The notes under the pieces: model-generated
The model's input: the letters and a program-made list of their open reading frames with translations, nothing else
Database searches by the model: none
What the model was told of the DNA's origin: nothing
NCBI RefSeq assembly: GCF_004210375.1
Contig: NW_027467782.1
Location: 24,717,276 to 24,781,275, forward strand
Length of the DNA: 64,000 nucleotides
Origin: Tachypleus tridentatus
Taxonomy: Eukaryota > Arthropoda > Merostomata > Xiphosura > Limulidae
Reading direction: 5' to 3'
Program-made: the position numbers and the translations under genes
Part shown: in pieces, positions 11,735 through 23,866 of the stretch
How positions within the stretch are numbered: position 1 is the stretch's first letter
How the letters are laid out: the number at the start of each line of letters is the position of its first letter

Positions 11735-12020
11735 ACAATAAAAAACGAATCCACCAGTCATAAGCAAACAACATCAAACAATATAATGCAAATTTACTTG
11801 TTATAAACAATGTAATACAAGTCTACTTTCACAAACAAACAATACAACACAAATTTACTTATCATAAACAAACAATATGAACAAACGAATCCACCAGTCA
11901 TAAGCAAACAACATCAAACAATATAATGCAAATTTACTTGTTATAAACAATGTAATAGAAGTCTACTTTTCACAAACAAACAATACAACACAAATTTACT
12001 TATCATAAACAAACAATATG
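11735..12020. repeat. 33-bp minisatellite, copy in block D1
   Basis: Degenerate repeats of the form 'CTACTT-ATCATAAACAAACAATATAA', with a larger near-identical duplication inside (about 11755-11835 repeated at 11888-11975, including CGAATCCACCAGTCATAAGC). The equivalent array at 37555-38035 is longer and more regular, so the array expanded separately after block duplication. Confidence 0.6.
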
Positions 12021-12426
12021 AAACAAACCAACTTATTGATCTTTATTTCAAAGGTATTAAAACAATGTATAGGTGACCTTTGAACGGAAGCACAAACAAT
12101 GAGCTTTCTGCGTACTGTTGAGCTGAGTTCCGAATTTTATCATTTTAAGTTAAAAATTACTTTTAACAAACATGCAACAAAAGAAGGAAATTATGATGAT
12201 CTAAGATTATGATAATTATAAAATTAAAAGAAAATAGGTAATTGATGAAATATACACACAACAGAAAAAATATTCCAAGAGAAGCCTAATAACGAAATTA
12301 TCAGAGTGATCAAAAGCTGTCAAAGTCTCAACATATGAATCATCATAATTCATATTATACATGAAAGAAAATGTAACATGATACAGGAGAAAAACGTCTG
12401 TAATAGTTAAATTTCCCTTATTATAT

Positions 12427-12672
12427 CTCGACTCATTATCTGAGGATCGCGGGTTCGACTTCACGCCAATCCAAAATACTCGCTTTCTTAACCGTGGAAG
12501 CGTTATAATGTGACCGTCAATCCCACTATTCGTTGGTAAAAGAATAACTCAAGAGTTAGCGGTGAATGGTGATGACTTCCGTCTATCTTACACTGCAAAA
12601 TCAGAAAGGGCTGGCGCAGATCATCCTCGAGTTGCTTTCCGTGAAATTCAAAACAAATCAAACCAAACCGAA
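12427..12672 (+). repeat. SINE-A copy, 5'-truncated
   Basis: CTGAGGATCGCGGGTTCGA (B-box-like), the body 'ATAATGTGACCGTCAATCCCACTATTCGTTGG', and the tail GAAATTCAAAACAAATCAAACC are the main SINE of the window. It sits at the same place in block D2 (38420-38672), and its 3' flank matches that of the SINE at 49609-49895. Confidence 0.75.
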
Positions 12673-12839
12673 CAAAAAATTGCATGTCTTTAACAATTTT
12701 GTTGCTAAAGGAATTTTGCAATGGCGAATAAATGATAAACCTGATTTATTTTTAAAATTTGGGAGCATACTAATTAATTTCTTTTTGAGATTAATTTAAA
12801 GTTCAAAATTAAGTGTGTCAGATGTTGATTCTGGAAATT

Positions 12840-13190
12840 GTGTTGAATGTGAAATGTTATTGTATGAATATATTATGTGGGTATAATACTTTTAATTAAT
12901 AAAGTTTACTGAAAATATATTTCACAAATTCTTAAAATCCAAAATTGAGAAAATATCACGAAAGACTTTTCACCGTGTTTGTTGACCAAAACTTGCCAAT
13001 TAACCAATCATAGGTAATCGTGGCCAAGTAAACATAATGTTCAAGTTCACTGTGTCGGTATTTGGGTATTGATGTTGTTAAATACCCAGGAGGGTCAGGT
13101 AAATTTGATCTCTCTCTCACCTCGGTGGGACCTGTGTCATTATGCGGTGTACGTACACTGGTGACGATAATAAACACAATGTTAAGCTGC
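12840..13190. other. No feature recognised
   Basis: AT-rich 3' flank of block D1; nothing recognisable beyond it. Confidence 0.3.
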
Positions 13191-13192
13191 TG

Positions 13193-13402
13193 TTTTGGTT
13201 TGTTTCGAAATTCGCGGTCAGCTACACGAGGACAATCTGAGCTAGTCATTCTTATTTTGCGCTAAGACTAGAAGAAAGACAGCTATCCATCACCACCCAA
13301 CGCCTACTTTTGGGCTACACATTTACTGATAAATAGTAGGATTGGTCATCACATTATAACGTTCCCACGGTTGAAAAGGCGAACATGTTTAGTGTGACGG
13401 GA
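13193..13402 (-). repeat. SINE-A copy, inverted
   Basis: Minus-strand copy: TTTCGAAATTCGCGGTCAGCT tail end on the left, GCGAACATGTTTAGTGTGACGGG near the tRNA-like end on the right. The head is truncated and the copy is strongly diverged. Confidence 0.7.
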
Positions 13403-13586
13403 ATGTTCAGTTATTGAGATATGGCAATATAAAAAAACAAAGTAAAGGAACTATATAATATATATAAAAACATAGTTATGTTTTGTTTGTGTCGTTTGTT
13501 TTTATATCAAGAAAACTCAAACTTTATATTAAAAAGTTGTTATGCATTTCCATAATAAAAATGTTCATTAATTCATTCGTAATAGG

Positions 13587-13815
13587 AGGGTCGTGGGTTC
13601 GAATCCCATCACACCAAATATACTCGCCATTTTAACTGTGGGGGAGTTATAATGTTTCAACCAGTTCCACTATTTGTTGGTAAAAGAGTAGCCTAAGAAT
13701 TATCTGTGGGTAGTGATGACTAATTTTTTTCCCTTCAGTCTTACATGGCAAAATAGGGACGGCAAGTGCAGATAGCCCTTGTGTAGTCTTTGGGCGAAAT
13801 TCAAAACAAAGAAAC
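13587..13815 (+). repeat. SINE-A copy
   Basis: GGAGGGTCGTGGGTTCGAATCCC (B box) followed by the SINE-A body and the tail GCGAAATTCAAAACAAAG. The first half of the tRNA-like head is missing. Confidence 0.75.
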
Positions 13816-13831
13816 AATAATTAATTCATAC

Positions 13832-13930
13832 TTACTTCACTCTAATGTCTCCGGATTTATAACGCTAAAATCAGGGGTTCGATTCCCCTCGGTGGGCTGA
13901 GCAGATAGCCCTTTGTGGCTTTGCTATAAG
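13832..13930 (+). repeat. SINE-B variant copy
   Basis: AACGCTAAAATCAGGGGTTCGATTCCCCTCGGTGG followed by GCAGATAGCCCTTTGTGGCTTTGCTATAAG. This is the B-box-bearing variant also seen at 34190 and 32070; a short (CA)n run follows. Confidence 0.65.
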
Positions 13931-13934
13931 AAAA

Positions 13935-15400
13935 ACACACACACACTTCCCTCTAACGGACAGTGTTATCAGTATGTTTCTACCTGACCATCACAATAGT
14001 TAATGTTCTTTACAGACCATATAGTGCACCGAGACGTTTCGTGGAATTTATAACAACATTAGTGTTTTTGAAAATCTGAGATATCAGTGAGAGTTATAGC
14101 GAAACGTTTTTTGTTTGTCTTATGAAAGGAAAAATTTATTTTGTTAATCGGTGTCTTAAGTTTAAAACAGTCGTGTTTATAGAATAATAGCGTTTGTGTT
14201 ACAATTTAGAAAAATAAATTAATTTTATCGTTCTAAAGAAGGTTCAGAGAGATTGTATCATAGAATACAATCTCTATACGTTCTATCTATCCAAGTATAG
14301 AAATTAAAATACAGTCATATTGTATGCCGTTAGAGTACGCATTGATACCGTACAACGCAGTATATAAACACTTGAATTCTTGAATCAAATTAATAATTTG
14401 ATATAAATACAAGCCACATATGCGAAGTTATTTCGCTAAAAGCGCTTTAACTTCACGAAAATATCTGCACATGCCTTCGTGAAACGTCAAGTGAGTTATT
14501 GGTCTTACATTTTTAACATTCAGCTTCACCTACGAATAAAAGTGGACCGTTTTTGGTTTGTCGTCATTAGGATGAATGACGGCTGATTTGAAGCAACAAA
14601 CCCATATGATAAAAGGACGTACAGATACAAAAGTATTTGTTTCGTCAAGCAAACTAGATTAGCTGTTTCTATCTCAAGTTTTCAAAAGAATCACAGCAGT
14701 GGACGGTTGTTAATAATTATTCTCTGCCAACTTTTCTGCACAATTTTACTATATTTTAGAAAATTATGCTAATCAAAGAACGATTAGCATCAGGGGATGT
14801 TATATTAAGCATTTAGCTAAAATGATAATGCTTGATAGAGTTATGTCGATTTCATAGGATTAATGACAAGAATCTGTTTGTCTACATTTCATGGCGTTAC
14901 TATAAATAAGCTATTAACACTATTATGTTAATAATTCATAACTTTTTGTTATTGTCTGTGGGAAATTAATCTTGTCCTTCTGCACCGGCTCTCGAAATCT
15001 TCATTTTTTATGGTCGAACATATATATATATAACTATCAATTTTATTAATTTTGATAAATATGCTTATTTTATTATCAGCTAACCACGACTGTTAGTTAA
15101 TACTTTAATATTAAAATAAAGCTATCATAAATTACTCTACATCAAAACCAGATGGGCTATTGTCACATAATTCAACCACTTCAGTGACCTATGAGTAAGA
15201 CGATCTTTTGTTGTTGACTGGCCATGTTCCGGTATTATTTTTTAACTTACGCAGCCCATGTAGCTTCCAAAATGTGATTAAAACAAATCTTTCACGTATT
15301 GTGTGTAACACACTACTTACTGATATTACTACAAAAAACATAATACTATCATTACTGAATCAGTCAACTTCCACTTATCTAAACTACTTCCTTCTGCTAT
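13935..15400. other. No feature recognised
   Basis: AT-rich sequence. No open frames, tandem repeats or matches to other blocks noticed, apart from scattered simple (AT)n at 15020-15032. Confidence 0.3.
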
Positions 15401-16560
15401 AGTTCTCTCTTGATGTACATGTTGTTAAAATTCCTTGATACTTTATCCAGCTCTCGAATAGGGCAAGTTTCAGATTTCATCTTTTATGTTCGACAGTTTT
15501 TTTCAGACTTGAATTTACATTTATATTCTGAATTAACTGTAACTCTTTTACAGTCAATAGTTCTTGCCCGGGTATTCTGATATTTAAAAGATTTCCTTTA
15601 TATTTAGTTTTACTTCTAAAACTATAGGATGATGTAATTCCTTGGCTGTGAGCAGAACAAGTTATAGCCAATCTAAGATATCAATTATTCTTTAATTTAA
15701 TTACCTCAGTTCGATGAAGAAATCGATTTATATTTCATTTAGGGTATAGTATCAGTAAGATAAGTTCATCCTTCACACATAAGATAGTGAAGTTTCTGGT
15801 GTATTAATTTTGTAAAAATAAAATTATGCTATAAATTCGGCTAACGTAAAATGTATTCTTTAAACGTTGAAGGGTGAAAACTATGGCAATATGAAATCAC
15901 TTCTTACTACCCACGATTGGCAAAAACGAACAGCAAATCGGCTGAATCATCATTTTATAGATCGATACAATCATTCCTTAAAACTGATTTTAAAATTTAT
16001 TTCTCCATTATCTGCTTTCCCCAAAATACAGTGGAATGAAAGCAAATTGTATAGTTTTAATTATATTACAAAGTTATCGGTTACTTAGATTAGTTGAATT
16101 CCACACTGTACTCTTTCAGAGAAAAACATATTTTGTCATCATCAAAAAATTTTCGTTTAATGTAATAGGTATTTCTCTGTATTTTCATGTCATGGTCAAA
16201 TGGACTTCATGATAAGACCGAAGAAGTTGACAAGTGGAAAAAGAAACGGTCCAGAAGTAATATTACTACATGGTGAAATGTTTGACACTGAGATTTATTA
16301 ATCGTAATGACAGTGGTGAAACATTTGAGGGGTAATGACAAGTCAATAACAACGTAACATTTTCTGAAGAATCCTAAGAAGAGTTTGTTTTTTTATAAAC
16401 ATTAAGAATAAATTATCTAAAATATAAAAATAAATATTTATACATCATACTGTCATCTGTTGGTACAAAAACTATTTTGTTTTTATATCAGTCCATGCAT
16501 CATGTAGGTTTTACAGATGGTAAGTATGGAGGTAATTTCCTTTCAGTTTTTTCTGTCTGT
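15400..16560. repeat. Block B plus end of block A, copy 2
   Basis: 15440-15850 matches 24610-24990 (shared CCAGCTCTCGAA, CAGATTTCATCTT-like and AGTTTTACTT strings). 16225-16320 matches 59345-59450 (AGAAGTAATATTACTACATGGTGAAATGTTTGAC versus its homologue), that is, the end of block A. So the order of blocks differs between copies, which shows rearrangement after duplication. No coding capacity. Confidence 0.45.
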
Positions 16561-17794
16561 TCCTTTCAAAGGTATCTCTATAAACACTCACAGTGCATTC
16601 TTTACTGCGGTTGTCTTTATTTCAGTTTATCTGTAATAATTTGATGTGACAATTTTTCTAATGTTTTTGGAGATGTAAAGCATGAACTCAATTTTCCACC
16701 TGCAGCTACATACAATACTTGTACCAACTTAGAAAACTCAGTCCCACTATTTCCAACTGTAAATGATAATAGTAGTTACTGATTCTGAATTCTAGAATTG
16801 TGATGTAACCTTTCAGTTCCTGTATTTTGAAGCGTAGAAGATCTTATTTTGGTATGTATCAAAGAATTAGTAATGTTTACCATTGTTTAGGACACTTTTC
16901 TAATTACCTGGTCAAGCAATTCAAATTTCTGGTATAATAAATATTTTATAGTCAGATAATCATTTCTATAGACAGGTGTGTTTGATGTTCCGTTTTCTTG
17001 TTTAATTCAGGTTAATCATCTGTGGTAGCATATCCAAATAAAAATTTGAAAACCTTTCTTAACTTCGTCTATTAAAAAGAAATTGTGAGAAATCCGATCC
17101 AAAATAGAAACGCTGTTTTTAATATCCTTTAATTCTCATAACAAATCTTCTATCTTTATAAGATTTCGTCGAACTTGCGTTGAATAGTTCTAAATTAATC
17201 CTTCCTGTAAGATCCTCACTGAACATAAGATAGCTGTTCCAGGATTTGTCACATGAAATGACGTCATATTTTCCGAATCACTCTCATCGAAACTAACACG
17301 ACGACTTACGTCAAAAGATTTCTCAAACGATATTAGTCCTTCTCGCAATCAAACTATTAATCGGACATACTGTGAATATGGTATATCTCCGAAAATTATC
17401 CACTTATCTCCTGATAATGTGAAATACCTTCTTCAATAAGAAACATTCCAGTTTTATTTTTTACTGGTAAAATGCTACTTTCTGTGCCGCCAGGTTTCCA
17501 TTCACCCGTAGGATAATGATCGTAGTAAAACTGCAGATATGTCGTCAAGTAAAACATATAAAGACAAATGTCTCAAAACCCACACACACACATATATATA
17601 ACATATTTAATAATGTTTATACACATCCTATATTGTCTACTTAATCATACTTAGAACTACGCATATGTCTTAACATTGTTAAAACATTCTTGCACACCAA
17701 ATGTTTCTTCACTGGAGCGAATAATAACTCTATTAACGTCATTTTAGGATTATGTGGAACTACTTAGGGAAGGAATTTCACTCGTCTCCTTGTA

Positions 17795-18209
17795 GGGGTT
17801 AGGATTACTTCTGACTGAGTTGGTATAGGACCACGTGATCTAAGGTTATAATAAGAGGGAACAGTATCAGGGGTTAGGATAACTTCTGATTGAGTTGGTA
17901 CAGGACCACGTGATCTAAGGTTATAATAAGAGGGAACAGTATCAGGGGTTAGGATTACTTCTGATTGAGTTGGTACAGGACCACGTGATCTAAGGTTATA
18001 ATAAGAGGTAACAGTATCAGGGGTTAGGATTACTTCTGATTGAGTTGGTATAGGACCACGTGATCTAAGGTTATAATAAGAGGGAACAGTATCAGGGGTT
18101 AGGATAACTTCTGATTGAGTTGGTACAGGACCACGTGATCTAAGGTTATAATCAGAGGTAACAGTATCAGGGGTTAGGATTATTTCTGATAAGAGGTAAC
18201 AGTATCAGC
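17795..18209. repeat. 75-bp tandem array, about 5.5 copies
   Basis: Units starting GGGGTTAGGATTACTTCTGA recur at 17795, 17870, 17945, 18020, 18095 and 18170, exactly 75 bases apart; the last unit has an internal deletion. The homologous places in the other copies (about 1270 and 29275) hold a single unit, so amplification happened only in this copy. Confidence 0.9.
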
Positions 18210-18959
18210 TTACTTCGTTATAGGTGTTTTTTATTTACTCTCCTCGGGTAAAAAGACGTTGACGTAACTTGACACTCTATACGAAGGAACATCTATCTCA
18301 AAATTTCCATAATCTAATATATGGTATTAACGTCCTCTAAGTTTTAGCTTCTATTTCGGCTTCACTTATCTCTTCATCATCATTTAATAAATCTAGTTTA
18401 TTCGAATCATTTGATTCGACTCAAACATTTTTCGTTTTTGTCATCAACTGGTTTTCATCAGTAATATATTCGTTCTGATAGAGTTTCCTTTCTTCAGTTG
18501 CTTTAATATGTAAACGTGTACCAACTGTTTTCATAGTTTCTTGGTATTTCCTTTCTTAACAATAGCGGTATATAACAGTAGTTTATCTTTTACTTTTATA
18601 TCATTAGTTTTCGCCTTTTTACATCATTGTTTCTCCTTATGTTCAGGAGCTTTGGTCAAATGTTTAATAGTTAACTTAAAAGCTGACTGCATTCTCTGTA
18701 ATAGCTTAATCCACCCAAATATAAAGTAAGTCTTATTGACCAAAACCACCCAAATATAAAGTAGGTCTTATTAACCGAAACCACCGAATTACAAGTTGGT
18801 CTTATTAACCAAATCCACGAAATACAATTAGTTCAGTCTTGTAATCATAATCTACTGCATGATTACATAATTTAGGGGTCATTATCTCTTGTATAGGTGC
18901 ATTACATCTCTACCATGTAAGAAAAAGAACGAACTTTCAAGAGTAGACGAATTTTCATT

Positions 18960-19480
18960 ACTTTTGTAATAAATGAACCAGCTATTTTCAAGTTTTATTA
19001 TCTTTCTCACAGAATTGAAAGATCATATTTAGCAACGTTCTGTTCAATATTTCTGCTAATGCAGTAGCAGCTGGATAAAAAGTAACTATTTCTGTTTTCT
19101 TCACACCTTACAATTGATAAATATCTTTTATTAACTTGGAAAGGAGGTTACTATTTCTATCCGTCAGTAAGTACTGGAGTACACAATGTCGAGCTAATAT
19201 GTTATTTACAAATGTTTCAGCAATGGTTTCCACTTATGAACAGACAAGCCTATTGCCTCGATATATCTAGTTGAATAGAGTGCGACGACAAACAAATATT
19301 TTTCTCCGCTGTATAAAGTAAGTAATGAACAAAAAAATATCCATATCTACTATCTGAGATGGTGTGGATAAACTTGGCACTTTTTGGAATGGAATGTTTT
19401 TATAATATGGACGTGTCTTCCGTTTGTAACATTCCATGCACTAAGCTTTCTTGTAATGTGACTGAGTGATTTACATCAGC
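18960..19480 (-). pseudogene. Gypsy integrase remnant
   Basis: Minus-strand reading gives, in order, a zinc-binding-like ECYKRK, then VDMDIF (core first Asp), AETFVNNILARH.V.QYLLTDRNSNLLSKL (second Asp in 'TDR.SN'), then AEILNRTLLNMIFQFCEKDNKT (Glu region). That is the integrase core order D-D-E. Several stops interrupt it. Confidence 0.75.
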
Positions 19481-19499
19481 TTTTCCTAACTATCTACTG

Positions 19500-20480
19500 T
19501 GATAAGCGATAGGATGTTCTTTTCTGTTTTCATCTAATTGTAATATTGCCGTATCTATAGCTTAGCGTGAAGTATCTGTGTTTATGATAACTTCTTTACT
19601 AACATCTAAGTAGTTTAAAAAGGATGATTTAATACAACGTCTTCTAATTTCTCGAATGTTCTTTGTCTTTTATCTGCTCACATAACTTCTGCTTCCTTCA
19701 TAGTTAGCTTAGTTTCAGGTTTTGTCAATAACTTAAAATGTAGAATAAATCTTCTATAAAGTCCTACCAATGCACGGATACCTTACGTTTTAGTATCATG
19801 TGTTACAGCGTCTGTGGTTACCAAACGACCTAGATATTCTATTTCTTTATCAAGAACTGACATTTGATTGATTTAACCTTTGAAGTTTCTTCTCGTAATC
19901 TATCAAATACACGTTTCAGTCTTTCTAAGTGTTCTTCTATAGTCGTGGCGAACATTATAACGTCATAGAAGTAACATAAACTTTCTCAGTATTCTAGGTG
20001 TCATAATACGATATTCATTAATCTCTGTAATGTTGAAGGAGTATTGCATAAACAAAAGAGCATTCTGTTGAACTGATATTTACTGGAAGGTAAGACAAAA
20101 GCAGTTTGAGCTTTATCTTTTGTTATTACCTACCAGTACCCACTTTGAAATCAATAGATGAAAAGTATTTAATATTACCCAACCTTTCTAAAGTTTTTCT
20201 GTAAATTACGCAACAGATAAATATCTTTAACTGTAACAACATTTACCAATTTAAAACATGAACTTTATGTTCTTCATAGGAACTTATACAACCGGAAATG
20301 CATGCGGACTGATACCGTCATCTGTTACTCCTTCTAAAAGCACATCTTTCACACAATTTTATTATTAAAACATGTGTTTCGCTAGCACTCCATGAGGTCT
20401 CTGTGCCATAAATTTATTGTTATTTAAACCTATTATGTGTTTAACCTTCTTTGTACGACCAGGGTCACTTGTCATACAAA
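19500..20480 (-). pseudogene. Gypsy reverse transcriptase / RNase H remnant
   Basis: Minus-strand pieces, right to left: DDGISPHAFPVV, KDKAQTAFVLPSSKYQFNRM, LCNTPSTLQRLMN, YFYDVIMFATTIEEHLERLK, VFDRLREETSK.KSIKCQF, VRALVGLYRRFI-like and LTKPETKLT. These match consecutive conserved RT blocks of Ty3/gypsy. The catalytic box, normally YLDD, reads YFYD (about 19950-19975), so the first catalytic Asp is Tyr. At least ten stops or frameshifts. RNase H follows at 19500-19680 with IRQYYN and EKNILSLIT-type strings. Confidence 0.8.
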
Positions 20481-20929
20481 TAACCTCTATATTTTTTTTA
20501 ATAATGTTATTACGCCTTCTTTATGTTTTCTTACATATTTCCTAAGAAATAATTCCCTATTTATTTTATTCTGTTGTGTCTGATGTTTGATATTCCTCAC
20601 ATTATGCTGTACTACTGCAGATAATGTTTCTCTGTTAGTGACCTTGACTACTACTACGTGGTTAGGAAGAATTACTTTTCTTTCATATTTTCTTTCATGT
20701 AAACGTTCACTAGTTTATTAAAACATTATTGCTAAATTAATTAATACAAATAGTATGAACAATGTGAGTGGCAGTTGTACATTGATTGCACCAAATAAAG
20801 TCTAAAAGGTGTTCTACCCAGTCATAACATATGTATTTGGTCATGTTGATTATCTCGTAGAGTTGACAGTCAAGTTATAAAACGTTTTCAAGTTTCTCTG
20901 TCAACGGGCGGTAAAGCGCGTAATGAACA

Positions 20930-22200
20930 CTAGATAAGTAAACAATGGCTACACACAGTCAGCTAATTTTTAAGTTGATACATAAAAGAGAGACCACAAG
21001 ATGTAGTTTTCAAAATAAAAGACGAGTATTTCCCCAAAAATATAGATGAATGAAGATATATATTCATTTGTTACCAATGTTCTCCTTTTTTCTTAAGTTT
21101 CTTCATATTTTTCTTTAGAAACATAATAATAAAAAATATTCTTTGTGATAAAAGGAATAATAAATTGATCTGAGTAAGAGTTATTTTTTCCCCGATTTGT
21201 GAACAATTTCTACGAGATAGAAAAAATAAATATTAATTTCGTGGTCTGCGTGTCTGAATTATGGAAAATTTGTGTTTTAAACCAAAATAATTTGTATGTA
21301 ATTTAATTTATGAGGTTTATTAATATTGTAAAACATGTGACGAACAGAAATGAAAACTCCATTCGAAGTGATATTGTTGGACCACACAATTACGTGACTA
21401 TAACAGATCTATTTTAACCTTTAATTAACTAATCCTCTAAGTGAGTTTATGGAATATGAAGTATGATTGGTTACAGGCGAAGCTTTCTTTGCTAATGCAG
21501 TTTTTTACTTGATACTATGGAATCTATTTTTATTTTAACAAATGAAAGCAGTGGCGGTAAAACTAATTAAATTCACTATTGATGCTTTAATGCCATCTAC
21601 AGTCAGAAATCATTATTAGAAGAAAATTTATTATAATCTTCGATTAAAATCTTCTGAGTGGACAAACACAAACACAAAAACAATCTTTTCTTTTTCCTTT
21701 TATGCTGTTTGAATCACACTAGATGTCACTATATTCCAGAATATTAGAAAGAATAAAACTTAAATTTATAGATTTCTCCATATTTGGCAATTCCAGTCCC
21801 AGTATAAAGTATTTCTATTGACCTATTTTCGTCGTTTCTTTTACAACAATTAACCAAAACAGTGTAGAAGAAGGAGCCCATTGAGTTTAGTTTACGTTGA
21901 CAGTTTCATATTTCCTGCATGGTTACAGTTTTACTGTGATATAGGAAAACAGTGTGAGAATTTATTGGGCAGTTTGAAGAGATTCATCAAAACTGTTAAA
22001 ACTCAAACGGTTTTATTATATTCACTAAGTTCTGATTTAATGAGCCAATGGGAAGCAGAATATGATAATATATCTAGTGATTAATATTGCTAATTGAGAA
22101 TAAGATTTACACATATTGTCAGCCGTAATACAGACAACACAATGTAGACAATATGCCATAAGACTAATTTTGTAAAAATAAGATGGTTTAGTAATAATTA
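20930..22200. repeat. Pre-R and R block, copy 2 (short)
   Basis: 20930-21360 matches 25595-25960, 30966-31385 and 60020-60440 (for example AGAAACATAATAATAAAAAATA). From 21365 the R block begins and runs to about 22180, where it ends early compared with 25960-28150. The frame 21881-22084 is not conserved in the others. Confidence 0.55.
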
Positions 22201-22238
22201 TTCTATTTTTACATCGTTTGAAGTCACATACTCTACGT

Positions 22239-22405
22239 CAGTGGTTCTCAACCTTTTTTATGCCCCGCCCACCCAAAAAAAAATTAATATGTTCTCGCAT
22301 CCTTTACAGTAATTATTTATTTAAGAATAAAGGTGAAGTTGGCCAAAACAAATGTATCTCCCATCCCCTGGAACGCTATATCGCACCCCAGGTTGGGAAC
22401 CACTA
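22239..22405. mobile_element. Non-autonomous hAT-type MITE
   Basis: 167 bp with termini CAGTGGTTCTCAACCT on the left and AGGTTGGGAACCACTA on the right, inverted repeats of each other with two differences. Flanking 8-mers CTCTACGT (22231-22238) and CTATAAGT (22406-22413) agree at six of eight positions, fitting an old 8-bp target-site duplication. No coding sequence. The terminal motif is typical of hAT/Charlie-like MITEs. Confidence 0.75.
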
Positions 22406-22413
22406 CTATAAGT

Positions 22414-23720
22414 GGACATTCTACACATTTCAACATATCTTCCTCTGTCATTTCCACAGTTAGAGCTAACGACACATTTTAAGGTTAAGGGTAAGGGCAT
22501 AATTCTGTATGTTTTATCAATGTGAATATTATCTCACATGATATTAGAATGCATAGTCTGGTCTTTTAATAACTATCACATCATATCGTCAGTGGTTTGT
22601 TAATTTTTTGGAAGCTAATGCTTTGTTAACTTTGCTGATTTTATAATTTTTGAATATTTGAAGAATTTGCTGCTTTCCGAGGATTAAGAAAAGTAATTTG
22701 TTTTCTATGTAATGAGTAATGTATAAGAACTTAAAATTTATACGCATTAACAAACGTATTAGGTATGAAATGAGAAACATAAGAGCTTTAGCTCACGTTG
22801 TTTATTTATTGCAAAGCTACACAGTTGGCTACCTGAACTTTATAGAACCTACACCAAATATTAGCGATTTAAGTTACTAAAGTCATCGTTAATTTGTTGG
22901 GAGAAGAGAGAGGACTGTTGTATTTGTGCAACATCAGTAATCATCAATTTTATTAAAGGGTAAGACTAACTTCTTCTTTACAAGTAACTGTAAGGAAATA
23001 CGAGGAGATTCATAAGTGGAATAACGTGTGTGATACATTATTTGTTACATAAGATTACTGTGATATATTTATACGTGTTTTATATTAAGATTTAATGAGA
23101 ATTAAAATTATATAAATAGACAAATTAAATATATAGATTAATTTATAGTGCATATTGAAACCAATTACACGAATAATAAAAAAATTTATAGTTGTCTTAA
23201 AACATAAACGTTCTCAGATTAACAAAGAGAAAGTTTCCAACTCTTTGTAAACATGAAGATGACCTAATAAAGTGGAAACGTGGTTCTCTTCTTCATCTTA
23301 ATAAAAGTTTCAATACCCATACTAAACGTCTTGAGATACATTTTCACTTCAATTAAGTTTCTCGTCATCACGAATAAACTTCCCCAATCCTTTAAAAGTT
23401 ATTAAAGTTTGTTAAATAAATTACTTTTAACAACATCAACAATTTTGAGTTGTTAACTCAATTTAAATAACACTTCATATATGTGTTTATTTTCACAGCT
23501 TCTTAGGATCTGGATTCTCGCCGATATAAATAATGTTCTGAAATGTCAATTTTATTCAATTAACAAACTTTAGGTTATATAGTGCAAGAAAAATAAACTG
23601 AATAAAGTAGTAAATATCTGTCTGTCTGTTATTTTTGGTGTTTCACGAACCCGTTTCGATACAGAATTAAATGCTCGCTGAGGTTAGTTTCTATTGAATA
23701 TATTTCGAATGTTAACAATT
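22414..23720. repeat. Block A, copy 2 (intron region of the peptide gene)
   Basis: Matches 6190-7559 and 58260-59360. The peptide exon that should precede it is missing; R-block sequence and the MITE lie there instead. It includes a Penelope-terminus-like segment (23210-23370). Confidence 0.5.
23497..23565 (+). pseudogene. Decayed terminal exon of the Gly/Arg-rich peptide family (copy 2)
   Basis: TTTTCACAG then CTTCTTAGGATCTGGATTC, aligned with 43029-43099. In the spliced frame it reads AS-stop-DLDSRRYK-stop-CSEMSILFN-stop. Residues D.D, C, S and the FN-stop ending are kept, but two stops break it. Confidence 0.45.
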
Positions 23721-23866
23721 CGAAAAAGAAATGTTGTAGAAGTAATATTAGTACATGAGATTTTTCTTGTATCTGTACTCACATTCTTGTTATCGATATT
23801 TGATCAATAATCCAGTAATTTATATTAGAGGTTGTTTTAAGTTTCTCAGTAATCAATCCTTCGTAA

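Larger units (their letters stand above)
9880..12830. repeat. Segmental duplication block D, copy 1
   Basis: Matches 35620-38420 almost end to end: shared strings include AACACTTAAACA(T/C)AA, GTACAAAGATATACAA-like and AAATGGAAA stretches, the SINE-B at 10745 = 36302, the 33-bp minisatellite at 11735 = 37555, and the SINE-A at 12427 = 38420. The last part (12640-12840) instead matches 49885-50060. No coding exon recognised inside. It lies upstream of peptide-gene exons in two places (35.6-38.4 kb before 41.3 kb; 49.6 kb before 51.4 kb), so it could hold the 5' flank or a first exon, but I could not identify one. Confidence 0.6.
16560..20930 (-). mobile_element. Decayed Ty3/gypsy-like element (best copy, G2)
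   Basis: Minus-strand order from right to left is RT, RNase H, integrase, then a 3' noncoding part, as in Ty3/gypsy pol. All domains are full of stops and frameshifts. The 3' part (16560-18200) matches 1-1350 and 28424-29350, but here contains an expanded 75-bp array. No LTRs could be paired and the right limit is only where the pol-derived signal fades. Several paralogous copies share flanks as well, so the element seems to have been duplicated together with its surroundings. Confidence 0.75.

Noticed and set aside
17795..18209. CRISPR-like direct repeats
   Set aside because: Whole 75-bp units repeat, with no unique spacers.
21881..22084. 67-codon ORF
   Set aside because: R-block sequence; frame broken in the five other copies.
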